From Actinocatenispora thailandica (GTDB lineage: Bacteria; Actinomycetota; Actinomycetes; Mycobacteriales; Micromonosporaceae), in NCBI RefSeq assembly GCF_016865425.1, contig NZ_AP023355.1:2354198-2418197 (forward strand): DNA of 64,000 nucleotides, given 5' to 3'. A program made the position numbers and the translations under genes. Below are positions 36,121-44,351 of this stretch, one piece after another; the stretch's first letter is position 1; each line of letters opens with the position of its first letter. Under the pieces are notes generated by a model. That model was not told the origin of the DNA and made no database searches. It saw only the letters and a list, made by a program, of their open reading frames with translations.

Positions 36121-36822
36121 ATGGTGCGGCGGCGGCGTGACCGGCGGCAGGCGCGGTTCGTGACCCGCGCGTCGCTGGCGTGGGTGTGGCGGCACCGCGC
36201 GTTCACCCCGTACTACCTGCTGCGGTACTGGCGGTTCGCGCTGCTGCGGCTGCGCCGGGCGGACGTGGTGACCGAAGGTTTCGTGTTCCTGGGGCGGCGG
36301 GTCGAGCTGACCGCGCCCCGCGGCCGGGGTCGGATCGTGCTGGGCCGGTGGTCGCACCTCGGCGACGGCACCGCGATCCGGGCACACGAGGGCACGGTAC
36401 GCATCGGTGACAAGGCGGTGCTCGGCGCCGACGTGCGGATCAACGGCTACCTGGACATCGAGGTCGGCGCCGCGACACTGGTCGCCGACTGGGTCTACGT
36501 GGCCGATTTCGACCATGTCACCACCGACCTGACCCGGCCGATCAAGGACCAGGGCATCGTCAAGTCGCCGGTGCGGATCGGCCCGGACTGCTGGCTCGGC
36601 ACCAAGGCCACGGTCACCCGCGGGGTGCGGATCGGCCGCGGCAGCGTGCTCGCCGCGAACGCGGTGGCCACCCGCGACATCGCCGAGTACACGATCGCCG
36701 GCGGGGTGCCGGCCCGGGTGCTGCGCAGCCGGCTGCCGGCGCCGGAGCTGCGGGTCGAGGCGCCGACCGGCTCGGGTCGTCCTGCCCGGTTCGCGCCCGG
36801 ACCGACGCCGACCGGTCCATGA
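36121..36822 (+). CDS. Left-handed beta-helix acyltransferase (Rv3034c-like)
   Basis: This 233-residue protein has a basic N-terminal membrane-associating segment and then hexapeptide repeats (IRAHEGTVRIGDKAVLGADVRI and RIGPDCWLGTKATVTRGVRIGRG). The active-site His is expected in DFDHVTTDLTRP. Such proteins transfer acetyl or another acyl group from acyl-CoA to a sugar or lipid acceptor. An ATG at 36121 is used; an upstream GTG/ATG at 36082 in the same frame is possible, and no ribosome site decides it. The M. tuberculosis relative lies in the equivalent neighbourhood. Confidence 0.88.
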   Translation: MVRRRRDRRQARFVTRASLAWVWRHRAFTPYYLLRYWRFALLRLRRADVVTEGFVFLGRRVELTAPRGRGRIVLGRWSHLGDGTAIRAHEGTVRIGDKAVLGADVRINGYLDIEVGAATLVADWVYVADFDHVTTDLTRPIKDQGIVKSPVRIGPDCWLGTKATVTRGVRIGRGSVLAANAVATRDIAEYTIAGGVPARVLRSRLPAPELRVEAPTGSGRPARFAPGPTPTGP

Positions 36823-36955
36823 TCGATCTGGGCCGGTCTGGTGGCGCGCCCGGGGCGGGTCACCAGCGTCCGGGGCGGGTCGCCGGCCGGTGCGTACGGC
36901 AGCGGGCCGGCACCTGCTCGGTGGGCGGGTTGCCGCGGTGGAGGGAGTGAGGCAG

Positions 36956-38533
36956 ATGGTGTCCGGGCGCGGCGGGGAGCTGGCCGTCGCGGCGCTGTCC
37001 GGGTACGGCATCGGCGAGGTGTTCACGCCGGCCGGCGAGCACGTCCCCGCGATTCACGATGCGGCCCGGGCGGCCCGGATGCGCGTCGTGGAGGTACGGC
37101 ACGAGCAGACCGCGGTGTTCGCGGCGGAGGCGGTGGCGACCCTGCGGCGCCGGCCCGGACTGGCGGTGCTCGGCGCCGGCCCCGGTGTGACGAACGCGGT
37201 CTCGGCGATCACCGCCGCGCACTTCAACGGCGCCCCGGTGGTGGTACTGGCCGGTCGGGCGCCGCGGTGGCGCTGGGGTTCGGGCAGCCTGCCGGCGCTG
37301 GACCACGTCGCGATCGTCGGGTCGGTGACCAGGTCGGCGGCCACCTGTACGGAGGTGCGCAACATCGGCACCGACGTGCGGGCCGCGGTGCTGGCGGCGC
37401 TGACCCCGCACCGCGGGCCGGCGTTCCTCGACCTGCCGATGGACGTGGTGTTCTGTGCGGGCGAGGCCGAGCTGCCGCCGGCGACGCTGCCGCCGCCGAT
37501 CGAGCCGGACCCGGCGGCGGTGGCCCGGGCCGGTGCGCTGCTGGCGGCGGCGGAACGGCCGGTGATCGTCGCCGGTTCCGACGTGTACACCGGGGACGCG
37601 ATCGCCGCGCTGCGCGAGTGCGCGGAGACCTGGCGGGTCCCGGTGTTCGGCACCGGGCTGGCGCGCGGCGCGCTGCCCGCCGGCCATCCGCTCGCCTTCC
37701 GCAGCTGCAAGCGGGCCGCGCTGGCCCGGGCGGACCTGGTCGCGGTCCTCGGTACCGCGCCCGACCTGCGGCTCGGCGGCGGTACCGGGGCCCGCCTGAT
37801 CCACGTCGTCGACGCGCCACCGGCCGGCGCTCCGGCCGACCCGCCGAACGACGACGACACCGTGTGGGTGGCCGGCGACCTGCGGCTGGTGCTGTCCGCG
37901 ATGGCCGACCACCGCGGCGTGCGGGCCGACCACGCGGACTGGATCGAGCTGTTGCGCGTCGCCGAGGACACCGCCCGGGCACAGGAGGCCGGCCACCTCG
38001 CCGACGATCGCGAACCGATCCGGTCCGCCCGGCTGTACGCGGAGCTGCGCCGGGCGCTGACCGACGAGGCGATCATCGTCGGCGACGGCGGCGACGTGGT
38101 GTCCGCCGCGGCCCGCCACCTCGATGTCGGCCGGCCCGGCAGCTGGCTGGACGGCGGCCGGTACGGCAACGGTGGCGCCGGCCTCGGGTACGCGCTCGGC
38201 GCCGCGCTGGCCTGCCCGGACCGCCCGGTGTGCGGGCTGCTCGGTGACGGTGCCGCCGCCGGCTCGGTACTGGAGGTCGAGTCGCTGGTCCGGCACCACC
38301 TGCCGGTCGTGCTGGTGGTCGGCAACAACGGCAGCATCGGTACCGCCGGGCTGCGCGGCGCTGACGACCGGACGCCCGGCCTGCGGCTGGAGAAGGTGGT
38401 GGCCGCGCTCGGCGGCGCCGGCGAGACCGTCGCGACCGCGCGCCAACTCGCCCCGGCGCTGCGCCGGGCGTTCGAGTCCCGGGTGCCGTACCTGCTCAAC
38501 GTGCTCATCGAACCGCGGGCGGACCCGGCGTAG
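36956..38533 (+). CDS. TPP-dependent enzyme, acetolactate-synthase-like
   Basis: This 525-residue protein has the three domains of the IlvB/benzoylformate-decarboxylase family: a PYR domain with the activating Glu in EVRHEQTAVFAAEA, a central domain with FGTGLARGALPAGHPL, and a PP domain with GLLGDGAAAGS and VVGNN as the metal/diphosphate motif. The second part of that motif is altered from the usual GDGSF...NN spacing but the Asp and Asn remain. The ATG at 36956 follows GGAGGGAG. No regulatory subunit or other branched-chain gene is nearby, so it may be an oxalyl-CoA or 2-oxoacid decarboxylase-like enzyme rather than a true acetolactate synthase. Confidence 0.85.
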   Translation: MVSGRGGELAVAALSGYGIGEVFTPAGEHVPAIHDAARAARMRVVEVRHEQTAVFAAEAVATLRRRPGLAVLGAGPGVTNAVSAITAAHFNGAPVVVLAGRAPRWRWGSGSLPALDHVAIVGSVTRSAATCTEVRNIGTDVRAAVLAALTPHRGPAFLDLPMDVVFCAGEAELPPATLPPPIEPDPAAVARAGALLAAAERPVIVAGSDVYTGDAIAALRECAETWRVPVFGTGLARGALPAGHPLAFRSCKRAALARADLVAVLGTAPDLRLGGGTGARLIHVVDAPPAGAPADPPNDDDTVWVAGDLRLVLSAMADHRGVRADHADWIELLRVAEDTARAQEAGHLADDREPIRSARLYAELRRALTDEAIIVGDGGDVVSAAARHLDVGRPGSWLDGGRYGNGGAGLGYALGAALACPDRPVCGLLGDGAAAGSVLEVESLVRHHLPVVLVVGNNGSIGTAGLRGADDRTPGLRLEKVVAALGGAGETVATARQLAPALRRAFESRVPYLLNVLIEPRADPA

Positions 38534-38639
38534 CCTTGCGCCGCAGGGCTCGGCGCCGCGCCGGCGCCGAGCCCTGCCCCCGATGCTCGGGCGTGCCCGC
38601 AACCCGCCGGCCGGCGAGCGGCGGGACGCCCTGGCGCGA

Positions 38640-40124
38640 TCAGTGCACGCTGACGTCGTCGACGTGGACGGCGCTCTGCCCGTACCAGCCGTGCACGAAG
38701 ACCTGCACGGTGCCGCTGCCGCCGGTGGTGAAGGTGGTCGACAGCTTCGTGTAGGCGCCGGCGCTGGTCCAGGTGCTGGCGTCGGTCGCGGCTCCGGTGG
38801 TGCCGAGGAACGCGTAGTCGCCCTGCACGCAGGCGCTGAGCGTGTAGGTCGTGTTCGCCGCGAGCGTCACCGACTGGCTGCAGGTGGCGTTGTCGGACGA
38901 GGTGGGCGCCAGCTTCAGCGCGCCGGAGCCGCCGTGGGTGGGCGACGACACGATGCTGCCGGTGCCGCCGGTGCACGTCCACGGGGCGAGCGAACCGGTC
39001 TCGAAGTCGCCGTTGGTCAGGCCGCCTCCGGCCGGCGGCGGGCTGGTGGGTGGTGTCGTGGTGGGCGGGGTCGTCGGGGCGGACCCACCGCCGTTGAACG
39101 CGGCGAACGTGTGGCTGAAGTACCAGGTGTCCTGCTGGATGCCGGAGCAGGTGTCCGAGCCGCCGGTCCCGGGGCAGCCGCCGTTGTCGCGTTGCAGCGC
39201 CCAGAACGACAGCGCGGCGAGGCCCTTGTCCTGCGCCCACTGCTCGACCACCGGCGCGTCGGCGGTGGTGAACGTCTCCGCCGCGCCGTAGTCGTCGATG
39301 CCGGGCATCTCGATGACGCCGATCATGTGCCACAGCTCGGCGGCCGACCTGTTCGGGTACAGCCCGGCCAGCTGGCTCTGCAGTCCGGTGGTGGCGGTCT
39401 TGGTGTCGGTGGCCATCTCGTGGTTCGCGCCGTCGTAGTAGTCGAACGTCATGATGTTGACGACGTCGATCCGCGCGTCGTGGGACACCGCGCTGCGCAG
39501 CACGTTCAGGCCGCTGCTGGCGAGGCCGCTGGTGGTGGTCGGCAGGGTGTACGCGAACTGCACGGTGCGGCCGTTGCCCGCGGCCCAGTCCTCCACCTGC
39601 TTGATCGCGGCGTTGCGGCGGTCGATGCCGGCCGAGTCGGTCAGCGAGTTGTCCTCGATGTCGAGGTCGAGCCGGGTCACGTCGTAGGTGGTGATCACCT
39701 TCTCGTACGCGGCGGCGATCTTGCCGACGTCGGTGCAGGAGTCGGCGATCTCGGTGCCGGTGTGGTCCGCCGTGTACCCGCCGAACGACGGGATCACGTC
39801 ACCGCCGCCGGCGCGGATCGTGTCGATGTCGCTGCCGTACTGGCTGGCGTCGACCGGCATCGAGGTGTCGCCGTCCCAGTACGGCGTGCACGAGCCCTTC
39901 GCCTCGGTCTGCAGGAACGCGAGGGTCAGGTACTTGTTGCCGGACTGCTGGGCCTGCTGGGCCAGGCTGTCGCCGTTGTAGGTCTCGAAGTACGGGGCGG
40001 ACACGTGCGCCGGCAGCGTGCTCGCCGCGGTCGCCGGTCCGCTGACCGCGAACCCGATGGCGACGGCGCCGCCGAGCACGGTACCGGCCGCCGCGAGCGC
40101 GGCGGTCAGGCGTGATCGAAGCAT
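38640..40124 (-). CDS. Secreted GH18 chitinase with C-terminal carbohydrate-binding module
   Basis: This 494-residue secreted enzyme has a signal peptide (MLRSRLTAALAAAGTVLGGA to ATAAST), a GH18 barrel with the catalytic motif LDLDIED (general acid Glu157), a Pro/Thr linker (about 340-362), and a CBM4/16-like module (LTNGDFETGSLAPWTCTGG). It would degrade chitin to soluble oligosaccharides outside the cell. The ATG follows AAGGAGC. An operator-like sequence at 40202-40218, 78-94 bp before the start, matches part of the ROK operator at 17536. It therefore likely belongs to the same regulon as the importer and NagZ. Confidence 0.94.
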   Translation of the reverse strand: MLRSRLTAALAAAGTVLGGAVAIGFAVSGPATAASTLPAHVSAPYFETYNGDSLAQQAQQSGNKYLTLAFLQTEAKGSCTPYWDGDTSMPVDASQYGSDIDTIRAGGGDVIPSFGGYTADHTGTEIADSCTDVGKIAAAYEKVITTYDVTRLDLDIEDNSLTDSAGIDRRNAAIKQVEDWAAGNGRTVQFAYTLPTTTSGLASSGLNVLRSAVSHDARIDVVNIMTFDYYDGANHEMATDTKTATTGLQSQLAGLYPNRSAAELWHMIGVIEMPGIDDYGAAETFTTADAPVVEQWAQDKGLAALSFWALQRDNGGCPGTGGSDTCSGIQQDTWYFSHTFAAFNGGGSAPTTPPTTTPPTSPPPAGGGLTNGDFETGSLAPWTCTGGTGSIVSSPTHGGSGALKLAPTSSDNATCSQSVTLAANTTYTLSACVQGDYAFLGTTGAATDASTWTSAGAYTKLSTTFTTGGSGTVQVFVHGWYGQSAVHVDDVSVH

Positions 40125-40201
40125 GTGGGGGCTCCTTGACGCGGGGGTGACGCAGGAGGAGATGCGGGGGAGAGCGTGGCCGGTCGCGCGCCCGGCATAT
40201 C

Positions 40202-40218
40202 AGTAAGGTTTCCTAACT
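40202..40218. promoter_or_regulatory. Operator-like inverted repeat in the chitinase promoter
   Basis: AGTAAGGTTTCCTAACT is an imperfect palindrome (arms AGTAAGG and CCTAACT around TTT, six of seven pairs). Its right half GTTTCCTAA is identical to nine bases of the ROK-gene operator at 17536-17552. Position in an AT-rich pocket upstream of the chitinase start is suitable for repression by the ROK protein. Confidence 0.6.
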
Positions 40219-40311
40219 GATGCAGTGCACTTAAGTACGTTTCACCCCGCCTGTCAAGCTCTGCCGGCACACGGCCGCGGTACACGGTTCGGCCGGTTGC
40301 ATGCCACACTC

Positions 40312-42545
40312 ATGTGGATGAAGATCCGGTTTGGTGGGATCTGGCTTCTGTGGCTCGTCCTGGGCGTGACGCTGGCGCTTGCCTGGGTCTTCTGGCCGCT
40401 GCGAGTCGCGGAACTCGTCACCCTCGTCACCACCCTCCTCGGGCTGGCGAGCCGGCTGCTGACCAGGCGCGAGCCCCTGTCGCGGGACGCCGCTGTCCGG
40501 TACCTGCACGACGAGGCGAAACGCCGGTGGCAGGTGGCCGCTCGCAGCCAGCGGTTGCTGGGTTCCGCACCGTTCACCGTGCCGTGGACGGTGCGTGGCG
40601 CGGTGCAGATCAACCCGCTGCCGCTGCTCGAACAGGCGCGCCGTGCGCGGCGCGACCCGCTGCCCGCGCGGGCGTCGATCGTCGAGCAGTACCGGGCCGT
40701 CGAGTCCGGTCGGCTGGTGATCGTCGGCCACGAAGGTGCGGGAAAGACGAGCCTGCTACTTCAGCTGGTGGCTCAGTTGTTGGAACGGCCTTCGCCAGCC
40801 GACGACGATCCACCCCGGGCGGCCGCCAACCAGCGCACGCCGATCCCGGTGATGGTCGAGATAACCCACTGGGACGGCATCGAGCGTTTGGACAGCTGGC
40901 TTGTCGGGCAGCTGGTGGACTTGTTCCCGAAGTTGGGCCGCCCGTGCGAGACCTGCGACACCGCGGCCGAACGGTTGATCAAGGACGAGCGAGTCCACGT
41001 CCTTGCCGTCCTGGACGCCGTGGACGAGTTGCGCGCCGACCGGCTGGCGGCGCTGGTCAAGCAGTTGAACAGCTCGTTCAACGACATACCGGTGATCCTC
41101 GCCGGCCGCAGCGACCGGTTGCGTGCGACCGACTCGGCTCACCTCCCGGCCTTTCGCCTGGACGAGGCGGCGGTGCTCACCATCGAACCGCTGTGCGGGA
41201 AGGAGCAGATGGCGCTCATTGGCCAGTTCGATCCGGGCAAGGCCGAGTGGTACCCGGTGCTGGAACGGTTGGACGGCGACGATGTGGGCCCGCTGGCCGA
41301 ACTGCTCTCGACGCCGTCGATGGTGCGCCTGGCCCTCACGGTCTACGACGACAACAACGACGCCGACCGGGCGCCGAAGACGCTGCTGCAGGTCGCCAGC
41401 GAGACCGCAGGGCAGTCCGACGCCGCGGTGGCCGACGTCCGAGCCCGGCTGCTCGACCGGTACCCGGCCGCCGCGTTCGGGCTCGACGACGACCCGGGCG
41501 TGGACCGGCGGCACGCCCGCCGGTTGACCCGGTACCTGCGGTTCCTCGCGGCTCAGCTGGCGGCCACCCAACGCCACGACCTGGGTTGGTGGGAACTCGC
41601 GGACCGGTTCGAACAGCGGATCCTGCGCGGCATCGCCGCCGGGGCGTTCTGGGCCCTCGCCGCGCTTCCCGAGCTGGTCCACCTGGTGCGACCGTGGCAC
41701 GCCGGGGCACTGTGGACGGTCTGGGTACCGCCGTTGCTGGTCGCGTTCCTGGTGGTGTACGCGGTGCTGCCCAGGCCCTCGCAGTACACCAGGCGACGGC
41801 GCCGGATCGATGTCATCGCGCTGCGCGTCGGGCTGGGCGTCGGTTGTGCGGTGCTGGCCGTCGAGTTCGCGGTGGTGTTCGGGCTGCACGGCTGGGACGC
41901 GGCGCTGGCCTCGGTGGGACGGATGCTGCTGCTCTACGTCGCTGTCGTGGTTATCGCGAACCTTCCGGTGCAGCTCAGTACCTGGGTCGGGGACCGGATC
42001 CGCCCGCGCGTCTCCCAGCCGATCGCCGTCCTGCACCGCGAACGTGCCCGCGCCCTGCTGCTGGGGCGCTGTGGCTGCCGCTGGTCACCTCGACCTGTGC
42101 GGTCGGGCTGCTGAGCCGCACCGGGCTACCGCTGCTGATCCGGGTCGCCGTCGGTGTCGCGATGTGCGGCTGGCTGGTGCTGTGCTACACGCCGTGGGGT
42201 CGGCTTCAGATCGCCCGGGTGACACTGGCGCTGGCCGGCCGTACTCCGTTGCGGTTGATCCACTTCCTCGACGAGGCGGGGGATCGTGGCGTCCTGCGGC
42301 AGCGCGGCGACCGCTACGAGTTCTGGCACGCCGACCTGGAGGCGCGGCTGGTCCGGCGGCCGATCGGGGTGGCCTGGTGGACCGCAGCGCTGTCCCGGCT
42401 GCCACGCCGGGGTGCGGCCGACGTCGGCGGGCTGCCGCGGCAGGCCGGCCCGGATCGTGGGACGTCCCCGCGGCTGCCCGGCGCCGCCGACCCGCCGGAG
42501 TCAGCGGGTGCCGGCGATGGATCGAGCGCCGAACCCGGGCCGTGA
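40312..42545 (+). CDS. Membrane-bound NACHT-type NTPase, frame broken
   Basis: Two hydrophobic helices occupy residues 9-48. A NACHT-like STAND ATPase follows, with Walker A GHEGAGKTS (Lys145) and Walker B VLAVLDAVDEL. About 200 residues later come several C-terminal helices (ALPELVHLV, LLVAFLVVYAVL, GVGCAVLAVEFAVVFG and others). The frame stops at 42114 as written, but the region after ALLLG continues in another frame (ALWLPLVTSTCAVG...) to 42545; one extra base in the four-G run at 42063-42066 joins them into about 744 residues. Membrane NACHT proteins are common in actinomycetes; some STAND NTPases act in phage defence, but no sensor repeat domain is visible here. Confidence 0.82.
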
Positions 42546-42599
42546 CGGGCGACGTGATCGGTCGGCGCAGTCGGTCCGGGTCGTCACCGGCGGCCCCTG

Positions 42600-42960
42600 G
42601 ACGCCGTCGGGTTCGGCGAGTACCGGCCCCATCGCGGACCGCACGCCGCGCTCCCGCATTCCCGGTGCATCGCGGCGAGCCAGTCCGGCGACAGGACCGC
42701 GAGGTAGCACGGCAGGGCGGTCAGGCGGCCGACCGCGACCTCGTCGGGTGTCAGTGCGAAGCCGTTGGTGGGCAGCGGCTCCCCGCTCGCCGGCAGGCCG
42801 GAGTCGGTGAAGCCGAGGAGCTCGTTTTCGACGCCGAGGATCGCGGCGGCGCGGGGCACCTCGGCTCGGCGCAGCCGCGGCAGCGGTCGGGGCGCCCCGG
42901 CGTCGTTCAGCCGCGCACCAGGGTCCGACGGCGCGAACCGCGGGCCCGACTCGATCGCAG
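42600..42960 (-). pseudogene. Remnant of a mycothiol amidase/LmbE-family deacetylase
   Basis: A stretch on the minus strand reads RLRRAEVPRAAAILGVENEL and then LGFTDSGLP...GFALTPDEVAVGRL, which resembles the region after the first zinc motif of Mca/MshB-like enzymes (RRAEM..AA..LGV...LGF.DSG). The N-terminal AHPDDE zinc motif, the later HPDH motif and any good start are missing, and similarity stops abruptly into unrelated sequence. It lies directly downstream of the GT4 gene on the same strand. It is a decayed fragment of about 50-60 recognisable residues and cannot be functional. Confidence 0.6.
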
Positions 42961-42978
42961 CGAAGCAGTTCCCGCCCG

Positions 42979-44262
42979 TCAGGCGGAGCCGTCGCGAAGC
43001 AGGTTGCCGTCCGGTACCACGATCGGCGGGACCGGGCCGTCCGCCGTACCGGCCGCACGCAGCGCCCGCTCGTCCCGCCGCGCCTGTTCGTACGCGTCCA
43101 GGGTGCGCTCGGCGATCACCGGCCACGCGTACCGCTGCGCCACCAGGCTGCGGCCCTGCCGGGCGAGCCGGCGCGCCAGCACCTCGTCGGCCAGCACCGA
43201 ACTGACCGCCTCGGCGAGCGCGCGCGGATCCTTCGGGGTGAAGCTGACCGCCGCCAGGCCGGCCGCGACGAACTCGCCGAGCCCGCCGGTCGCCGCCACT
43301 GCGAGCGGTGCGCCGGCGCTCGCCGCCTCGACCGCCACCATGCCGAACGGTTCGTACCGGCTCGGTACCACCGCGCAGTCGGCGGCGGCGAACAGCGCGG
43401 GCAGTTCGGCACCGAGGAAACCGACGAACCGCACGGTGCGGGACAGCCGCCGGCGCCGGACCTCGGCAGCCAGCTCCTCGGCGTACTTGCCCTCGCCGGC
43501 CACGACCACCCGCAGCCCGGGGAACCGGCGACGCAGCGTCGGGGTCGCCGCGATCAGGTCCTGGACCCCCTTCTCGTGCACCAGCCGGCCGGCGTACACC
43601 ACCAGCGGGCCGTCGCCGGCGAACCGCTGCCGGACGGCCCGCACCTGCCGCGGTGTCGCGGTGAACGCGGCCGGGTCGACGCCGTTCGGGATCACCCGGA
43701 CCTTGCCGGCGGGCAGTTCGAACAGCCGGCTGACCTCCCAGCGCATGTAGTCCGAGCAGACCAGCACCCGGCGCGCCTCGTAGGTCAGCCACCACTCGAC
43801 CGAATGGATGCACCGGTTCAGCTCGCCGGGCAGCCAGCCGGAGTGCCGGCCCGCCTCGGTGGCGTGCACGGTGGCCACCAGCGGCACACCCAGGTGGTGT
43901 TTGAGCGTCACCGCGGCGTGCGTGACCAGCCAGTCGTGCCCGTGCACCACGTCGAAGCCCTGCTCGCCGGCCACTCGCAGGGCGGCCCGGGTGAGCGCGT
44001 GGTTCAGCGACATCGTGAACGCCAGCAGCGTCTCGGTGCTGAACGGGAAGAGCGGCGGGTCGGCCGGCGCGCGCACCACCCGCACCCCGTCGCGGATCTC
44101 GTCGAGCGGCGCGTCGGTGCCGTCCGGCTCGGTCCCGTGCCGGGTCACCACGGTGACCTCGTGCCCGGCGGCGGCAAGGGCCACCGACAGCGCGTGCACG
44201 TGCCGACCGAGGCCGCCGACGACGACCGGCGGGTATTCCCAGGACAGCATCAGCACGCGCAT
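42979..44262 (-). CDS. GT4 glycosyltransferase, Rv3032-like alpha-1,4-glucosyltransferase
   Basis: This 427-residue GT-B enzyme opens MRVLMLSWEYPPVVVGGLGRHV, the acceptor-side Gly loop, and has the donor-site motifs VVPSRYEPFGMVAVEAASAGAPL and the central VYAGRLVHEKG. Rv3032 in M. tuberculosis extends alpha-1,4-glucans of methylglucose lipopolysaccharide and glycogen-like glucan. Its neighbours here (methyltransferase 45901-46707, FixA/FixB) are the same as around Rv3032. The ATG at 44262 gives the conserved start; an upstream GTG at 44280 is possible. A peptidase gene sits where the GH57 branching enzyme (Rv3031) is in mycobacteria. Confidence 0.92.
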   Translation of the reverse strand: MRVLMLSWEYPPVVVGGLGRHVHALSVALAAAGHEVTVVTRHGTEPDGTDAPLDEIRDGVRVVRAPADPPLFPFSTETLLAFTMSLNHALTRAALRVAGEQGFDVVHGHDWLVTHAAVTLKHHLGVPLVATVHATEAGRHSGWLPGELNRCIHSVEWWLTYEARRVLVCSDYMRWEVSRLFELPAGKVRVIPNGVDPAAFTATPRQVRAVRQRFAGDGPLVVYAGRLVHEKGVQDLIAATPTLRRRFPGLRVVVAGEGKYAEELAAEVRRRRLSRTVRFVGFLGAELPALFAAADCAVVPSRYEPFGMVAVEAASAGAPLAVAATGGLGEFVAAGLAAVSFTPKDPRALAEAVSSVLADEVLARRLARQGRSLVAQRYAWPVIAERTLDAYEQARRDERALRAAGTADGPVPPIVVPDGNLLRDGSA

Positions 44263-44351
44263 GGGCACCGATTCTGGCACCCGTTACCGGCCGGTACCCA
44301 CCCCGGGTCGGCCGCGGGCCGGCCGGGTCGGGCGCGCGGGCACCCGGCCGG

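Noticed and set aside
37054-39333. Minus-strand frame spanning chitinase and TPP gene
   Set aside because: It mixes an out-of-frame chitinase reading with antisense of the TPP gene; no motifs.
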